Assembly (NCBI GenBank): GCA_963837485.1
Contig: CAWINP010000004.1
Location: forward strand, 1-64,000
Origin: Solirubrobacter sp963837485
Lineage (GTDB): Bacteria; Actinomycetota; Thermoleophilia; Solirubrobacterales; Solirubrobacteraceae
DNA length: 64,000 bases
Direction: 5' to 3'
The notes beneath the pieces were generated by a model, which saw only the letters and a program-made list of their open reading frames with translations, was not told the origin of the DNA and ran no database searches. Shown here piece by piece: positions 60,416 through 64,000 of this stretch. Both the position numbers and the translations under genes were made by a program. Numbering within the stretch: the first letter of the stretch is position 1; each line of letters begins with the position of its first letter.

Positions 60416-61604
60416 TCCAGAGCACCGGCGCGGCGACGATCGCCGTCGCGCCGATGGCCAGCGCGGCGACGCCGACCGTGTCCAGCGCGTAGCCGCCGAG
60501 CAGCGCCAGCGACGCGCCGAACAGCGCCGACAGCAGGTCGTTGAAGCCGAGCAGCTTGCCGCGCTCGGCCGGCGACGTGCGGTCGACCATCTGGGCCGTG
60601 GCGGCGACGAACGAGAGGTTCCAGCCGACGCCGAGCCCGAACAGCAGCGCCGCGGTCGCGACCACGCTGTCGAAGCCCATCAACAGGATCGTCGAGACGG
60701 CCATCACCAGCAGGCCGCTCACGATCGCCGGCACGCGCCCGATCCGGTCGATCAGCGAGCCGGTGACGATCACCAGCGCGTACATCCCGAGCACGTGCGC
60801 CCCGATCACCGGGAAGACGTCCTCCTGCGCATGGTGATGGTGCTGGACCACGACGTAGCCGCTGAGGTTCATCACCGAGACCATCACGCCGAAGCTGGCC
60901 AGCGCGGCGACCATCGCCGGGCGCACGCCGGGCCGCCTCACGATCTCGCGCAGCGGCGCGGCGGGACCGCTCTCGGTGTCGTGCGCGCCGATCCGCTCGG
61001 CGATCACCTTCGGGTCCGGGTGCACGAACGTGATCAGCACGAGCGCGATCAGGCTGATCCCGGCGGCGGCCAGCCAGGGCACGGTCAGCGCCGAGGCGTC
61101 CAGGTCGCGCCCGGCGAACAGCGGCCCGAACACCGCCGGGCCGAGGATCGCGCCGAAGACCGAGCCGAACAGCACGTAGGAGATCCCGCGCGCCCGCCGC
61201 TCCGGCGGGTACATGTCGCCGGCCGCCGCGCGGATCAGCAGCGCGATCCCGTTGGCGGCGCCGGTCATCGCGAAGCCGAGGATCACCAGCGGTGCCGAGC
61301 CGAGGTTGGTGGCGAGCGCGGTCAGCGAGCAGCCGGCGGCGGCCGACAGGTAGCCGCCGGCGATCACGGGCTTGCGGCCGTGGCGGTCCATCAGCCGTCC
61401 GGCGGGGACGGCGGTCAGCGCCGAGGCGGTGAGGAAGATCGCCGGGCCGAGGCCCAGCAGCCCCTCGACGCCGGTCACGAGCACGAACGTGATCGAGGAG
61501 ACCGCGGCGACGAGTTGCAGCACCGACGAGTAGACCGCCATCGCGGCGGCGAGGATCAGCGTGTTCCGCCGGACCTGCCGATCGAGGTTCGAGCGGATCG
61601 CCAC
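60378..61604 (-). CDS. MFS transporter
   Basis: 408 residues, 12 predicted membrane segments. The MFS loop 2-3 motif is AVPAGRLMDRHGRKPVIAGG, with a second copy after segment 8 (GSLIDRIGRVPAIVSG). The central loop holds HPDPKVIAERIGAHDTESGP and the His-rich QHHHHAQEDVFPVIG, which could bind a metal. The family exports drugs or small metabolites; the substrate is unknown. It is downstream of the glucosidase gene (9 bp), so sugar-related transport is possible. Confidence 0.88.
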   Translation of the reverse strand: MAIRSNLDRQVRRNTLILAAAMAVYSSVLQLVAAVSSITFVLVTGVEGLLGLGPAIFLTASALTAVPAGRLMDRHGRKPVIAGGYLSAAAGCSLTALATNLGSAPLVILGFAMTGAANGIALLIRAAAGDMYPPERRARGISYVLFGSVFGAILGPAVFGPLFAGRDLDASALTVPWLAAAGISLIALVLITFVHPDPKVIAERIGAHDTESGPAAPLREIVRRPGVRPAMVAALASFGVMVSVMNLSGYVVVQHHHHAQEDVFPVIGAHVLGMYALVIVTGSLIDRIGRVPAIVSGLLVMAVSTILLMGFDSVVATAALLFGLGVGWNLSFVAATAQMVDRTSPAERGKLLGFNDLLSALFGASLALLGGYALDTVGVAALAIGATAIVAAPVLWISAALGSAPPAA

Positions 61605-61613
61605 CGCGGCGAT

Positions 61614-63185
61614 TCAAGCAGGCCGTGGGAGCCGCACGCGCGTCTCCCAGGGGGCGAGCTGCTCTCCGTCCCACGCGGCCGGCTCGCTCGACAGGTTCGC
61701 GACCACGCGCAGCTCGTCGTCGCCGAGCCGCCGCACGTACGCGTAGATCTGCGGGTGATCCTCGGCCAGCGGCGTGAAGTCGCCCTCGGCGACGACCGGC
61801 AGCGTATGCCGCAGCTCGATCAGCCACCGGTAGTGGTTGAACACCGAGTCGGGGTCGTCGACCTGGGCAGCCGCATTGATCTTCACATGATTCGGGTTCA
61901 CGGCAAGCCACGGCGTCGCGTCCGTGAAGCCCGCGTTCGTCGTCGCGTCCCACTGCATGGGCGTGCGCGCGTTGTCGCGGCTCTTCACGCGCATCGCGTC
62001 CAGCACCTCGGCCGGGTCCTGCCCGGCGGCGATCGCCTCGGCGTAGTGGTTGAGCGACTCGATATCGCGGAAGTCCTCGACCGACGCGAACGGCGCGTTG
62101 GTCATCCCGAGCTCCTCCCCCTGGTAGACGTACGGCGTCCCCCGCTGCAGGTGCAGCACCGTGGCGAGCGCCTTAGCGGCGCGCACGCGGTGCTCGGGCG
62201 AGTCGTCGCCGTAGCGCGAGACCGCGCGCGGCTGATCGTGGTTGTTCCAGTAGAGGCTGTTCCAGCCGACGTCCGCGAGCCCGGTCTGCCAGCGGTTCAG
62301 CGTCGCCTTGAGCTCGCGCAGGTCGAGCGGCTTGAGGTCCCACTTGGTGGCGTTCTGGTCGACGCGCACGTGCTCGAACTGGAAGACCATGTCGACCTCC
62401 GCGCGCGCGGGGTCGGTGAAGCGGCGCGCCTCCTCGACGGTGACGCCGGGCATCTCCCCCACCGTCAGCAGGTCGGCGTCGCGGCCGGCGAACACCTCGC
62501 GGTGCATCTCCTGCAGGAACTCATGGATCCGCGGGCCGCAGTTGGTGAGCGCCTGGGCGTCGCCGTCGGGCAGTCCAGGCGGCTTGGAGATGAGGTTGAT
62601 CACGTCCATGCGGAAGCCGTCGACGCCGCGGTCCAGCCACCAGCGCATCATCGCGTAGACGGCCTGCCGGACCGCCGGATTCTCCCAATTGAGGTCGGGC
62701 TGCTTGCGGCTGAACAGGTGCAGGTAGAACTCGCGCGTCTGCGGATCGGCCTCCCAGGCCGAGCCCGAGAAGAACGACCGCCAGTCGTTGGGCTCCGCCC
62801 GCCACCAGTACCAGTCGCGCTTCGGGCTCTCGCGCGACGAGCGCGACTCCACGAACCACGGGTGCTCGTCTGACGTGTGGTTGACCACCAGGTCCATCAC
62901 GAGCCTCATCCCCCGCTCGTGCACGCCGGCCAGCAGGGCGTCGAAGTCGGCCGGCGTCCCGAACACCGGGTCGATGCCCTGGTAGTCGCTGATGTCGTAG
63001 CCGTTGTCGTCCTGCGGCGACGGATAGATCGGCGACAGCCAGATCACGTCCACGCCGAGGCGCTTGAGGTAGTCCAGCCGGCCGATGATCCCGCCCAGGT
63101 CCCCGATCCCGTCGCCGTCGGCGTCGGCGAAGCTGCGCGGGTAGATCTGATAGACGACGGCGGAAGGCCACCACGGGCTCGGCAT
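61614..63185 (-). CDS. GH13 alpha-glucosidase (oligo-1,6-glucosidase type)
   Basis: 523 residues with the four GH13 regions: I DLVVNHTSDEHPWF, II GVDGFRMDVINLISKPPGLP (nucleophile Asp), III ADLLTVGEMPGV (acid Glu) and IV YWNNHDQPRAVSRYGDD. The start WPSAVVYQIYPRSFADADGD and the MDVI after region II match oligo-1,6-glucosidase/alpha-glucosidase or trehalulose-type enzymes. It has no signal peptide, so it acts on imported oligosaccharides. The end is a little shorter than typical (~550). Confidence 0.9.
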   Translation of the reverse strand: MPSPWWPSAVVYQIYPRSFADADGDGIGDLGGIIGRLDYLKRLGVDVIWLSPIYPSPQDDNGYDISDYQGIDPVFGTPADFDALLAGVHERGMRLVMDLVVNHTSDEHPWFVESRSSRESPKRDWYWWRAEPNDWRSFFSGSAWEADPQTREFYLHLFSRKQPDLNWENPAVRQAVYAMMRWWLDRGVDGFRMDVINLISKPPGLPDGDAQALTNCGPRIHEFLQEMHREVFAGRDADLLTVGEMPGVTVEEARRFTDPARAEVDMVFQFEHVRVDQNATKWDLKPLDLRELKATLNRWQTGLADVGWNSLYWNNHDQPRAVSRYGDDSPEHRVRAAKALATVLHLQRGTPYVYQGEELGMTNAPFASVEDFRDIESLNHYAEAIAAGQDPAEVLDAMRVKSRDNARTPMQWDATTNAGFTDATPWLAVNPNHVKINAAAQVDDPDSVFNHYRWLIELRHTLPVVAEGDFTPLAEDHPQIYAYVRRLGDDELRVVANLSSEPAAWDGEQLAPWETRVRLPRPA

Positions 63186-63237
63186 GGCGAATCAGTATGG
63201 GGAACCGGACGCCCGGACCGGGCGTCTTGTCGGTCGA

Positions 63238-64000
63238 GTGAGCACGACGACCGACAGCGCATCCCGGATTCGCGCGCGGATCGCGGAGGCGGCCGAGCGG
63301 CTCAGTCTGGACCGGCTGGGGACCGCCGTCATGAGCCTGGCGGCGGCGCCGGAGATCGACCGTGCTGGCCTGCCTTTCGCCCACGTCGCCGCTGCTCATG
63401 CGCGGCGCGCTCCGCTTCGTCGAGGCCCCGGGCCCGGCGGCCGACCGCCCCGTGGCGGTCGCCGCCCGGCTCGCGGGCTTCCTGCTGGACGCGCCGCTGC
63501 CCGCGCCCGCGCTGTGCCGCGTCGAGATCGCCGGCGCCGATCCCGGCCGCGCCGACGAGGTCGCGCGGCTGGCCGAGCTGGCCGCCGAGCAAGGGAGCAC
63601 GATCGGCATGGCGCACCTCGTGCGCGCGGTCGGCGTCGAGTACGCGAAGCTCGGCCGCCTGACCATCGACGCGGACTTCGACGGGTTCCAGGAACTGGTC
63701 GGCTCCAGGGCCGCCGCCGCTCCGAGGGATTCCCTGACGGCACGCCGCGCGCCGTACGTCACCTGGGACCCGCGCGGCTACACCGAGGGCAACGAGGCGT
63801 TGTCCGCGCTCGGCTCGATCTCGCACCCCCACCTCAAGCCGGCCGCCGATGCCGTCAAACGTGGCGTTGAAGCGATCACGACGTACGCGAAGAGCTTCGA
63901 GGACCAGGTCGCCGAGGCCGCCGGCAAGCTCGAGGCGGCGATGCAGAAGCTCTCGCAGCAGCAGGCGCCGTACGTGGACGAGGTCGCCGCGGACGCGGCG
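63238..64000 (+). CDS. Unrecognised protein running off the right edge, one frameshift
   Basis: From GTG 63238 the chain reads SASRIRARIAEAAERLSLDR, LGTAVMSLAAAPEI; near 63362 the frame shifts to LACLSPTSPLLMRGALRFVE and stays open to the window end (PVAVAARLAGFLLDAPLPAP, GMAHLVRAVGVEYAKLGRL, EAITTYAKSFEDQVAEAAGK). It is mainly helical, cytoplasmic, with a coiled-coil-like C-terminal stretch (KLEAAMQKLSQQQAP). The family is unknown. It is divergent from the glucosidase gene, 52 bp away. Confidence 0.5.

Noticed and set aside
1..64000. CRISPR array or origin of replication
   Set aside because: No regularly spaced short repeats and no DnaA-box cluster were seen on reading through the window.

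Overview
The window is about 70% G+C with densely packed, overlapping genes. Its gene families (secreted actinobacterial-type peptidases, lipoproteins, an LDT/ECF pair, EfeUO iron uptake) point to a Gram-positive, high-G+C actinobacterium. Solirubrobacterales/Thermoleophilia is my best guess, by inference from family look only. About a dozen genes carry single-base frameshifts, often in C/G runs. Some will be true decay and some may be residual assembly indels, so 'pseudogene' calls need read support.

Region 1 (1 to ~14,100) is a mobile, accessory island. It holds a broken MobF relaxase-helicase running off the left edge, a reverse transcriptase with a translationally coupled HEPN protein (probable anti-phage module), broken genes (sigma-like, UPF0489, unknown) and a ~340-bp element with long inverted repeats that carries a PIN-toxin fragment. 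It ends with a tRNA 3' fragment next to a tyrosine recombinase, then HicAB, a helix-turn-helix protein, an orphan MbcA/ParS-like antitoxin and a truncated VOC gene.

Region 2 (14,097-24,881) carries a diheme cytochrome c with a Usp-like protein, a VOC protein, a GDSL lipoprotein, two large secreted M28-type peptidases, a DUF4232-like lipoprotein and a LysM protein.

Region 3 (24,964-28,854) is the most unusual. A 211-nt tRNA-shaped RNA forms every helix of a cloverleaf, has an anticodon loop reading UAA, a short variable loop and discriminator A, but its D-loop is expanded to 146 structured nucleotides. Directly after it come a divergent leucyl-tRNA synthetase paralogue (no usual start codon, altered editing motifs, no C-terminal tRNA-binding domain), an AurF-like diiron oxygenase and a GNAT protein, joined by 4-bp ATGA/GTGA overlaps. 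I infer a dedicated aminoacyl-RNA pathway that supplies an activated amino acid for oxidation and transfer.

Region 4 (28,906-44,200) has EfeUO iron uptake with a metal-box-like palindrome, a broken M1 peptidase, a VapBC-like pair, HAD/APH/VOC genes, a PAS-GGDEF-EAL protein, a ferric-reductase-like oxidoreductase, cupin, ECF sigma factor, L,D-transpeptidase, and a divergent XRE/MmyB regulator with an AhpD-like protein.

Region 5 (44,268-64,000) has two divergent X-Pro dipeptidyl-peptidase-like enzymes, an Ig-repeat protein, a class III aminotransferase, an M6 peptidase, an NlpC/P60-like protein, a methyltransferase, an M28 lipoprotein, an MFS transporter and a GH13 glucosidase. Five secreted peptidases across the window end in the same ~110-135-residue domain closing on YSKTLTFTLSTTTP, which matches the WxL C-terminal pattern with Phe in place of Trp and suggests a shared cell-wall retention system.
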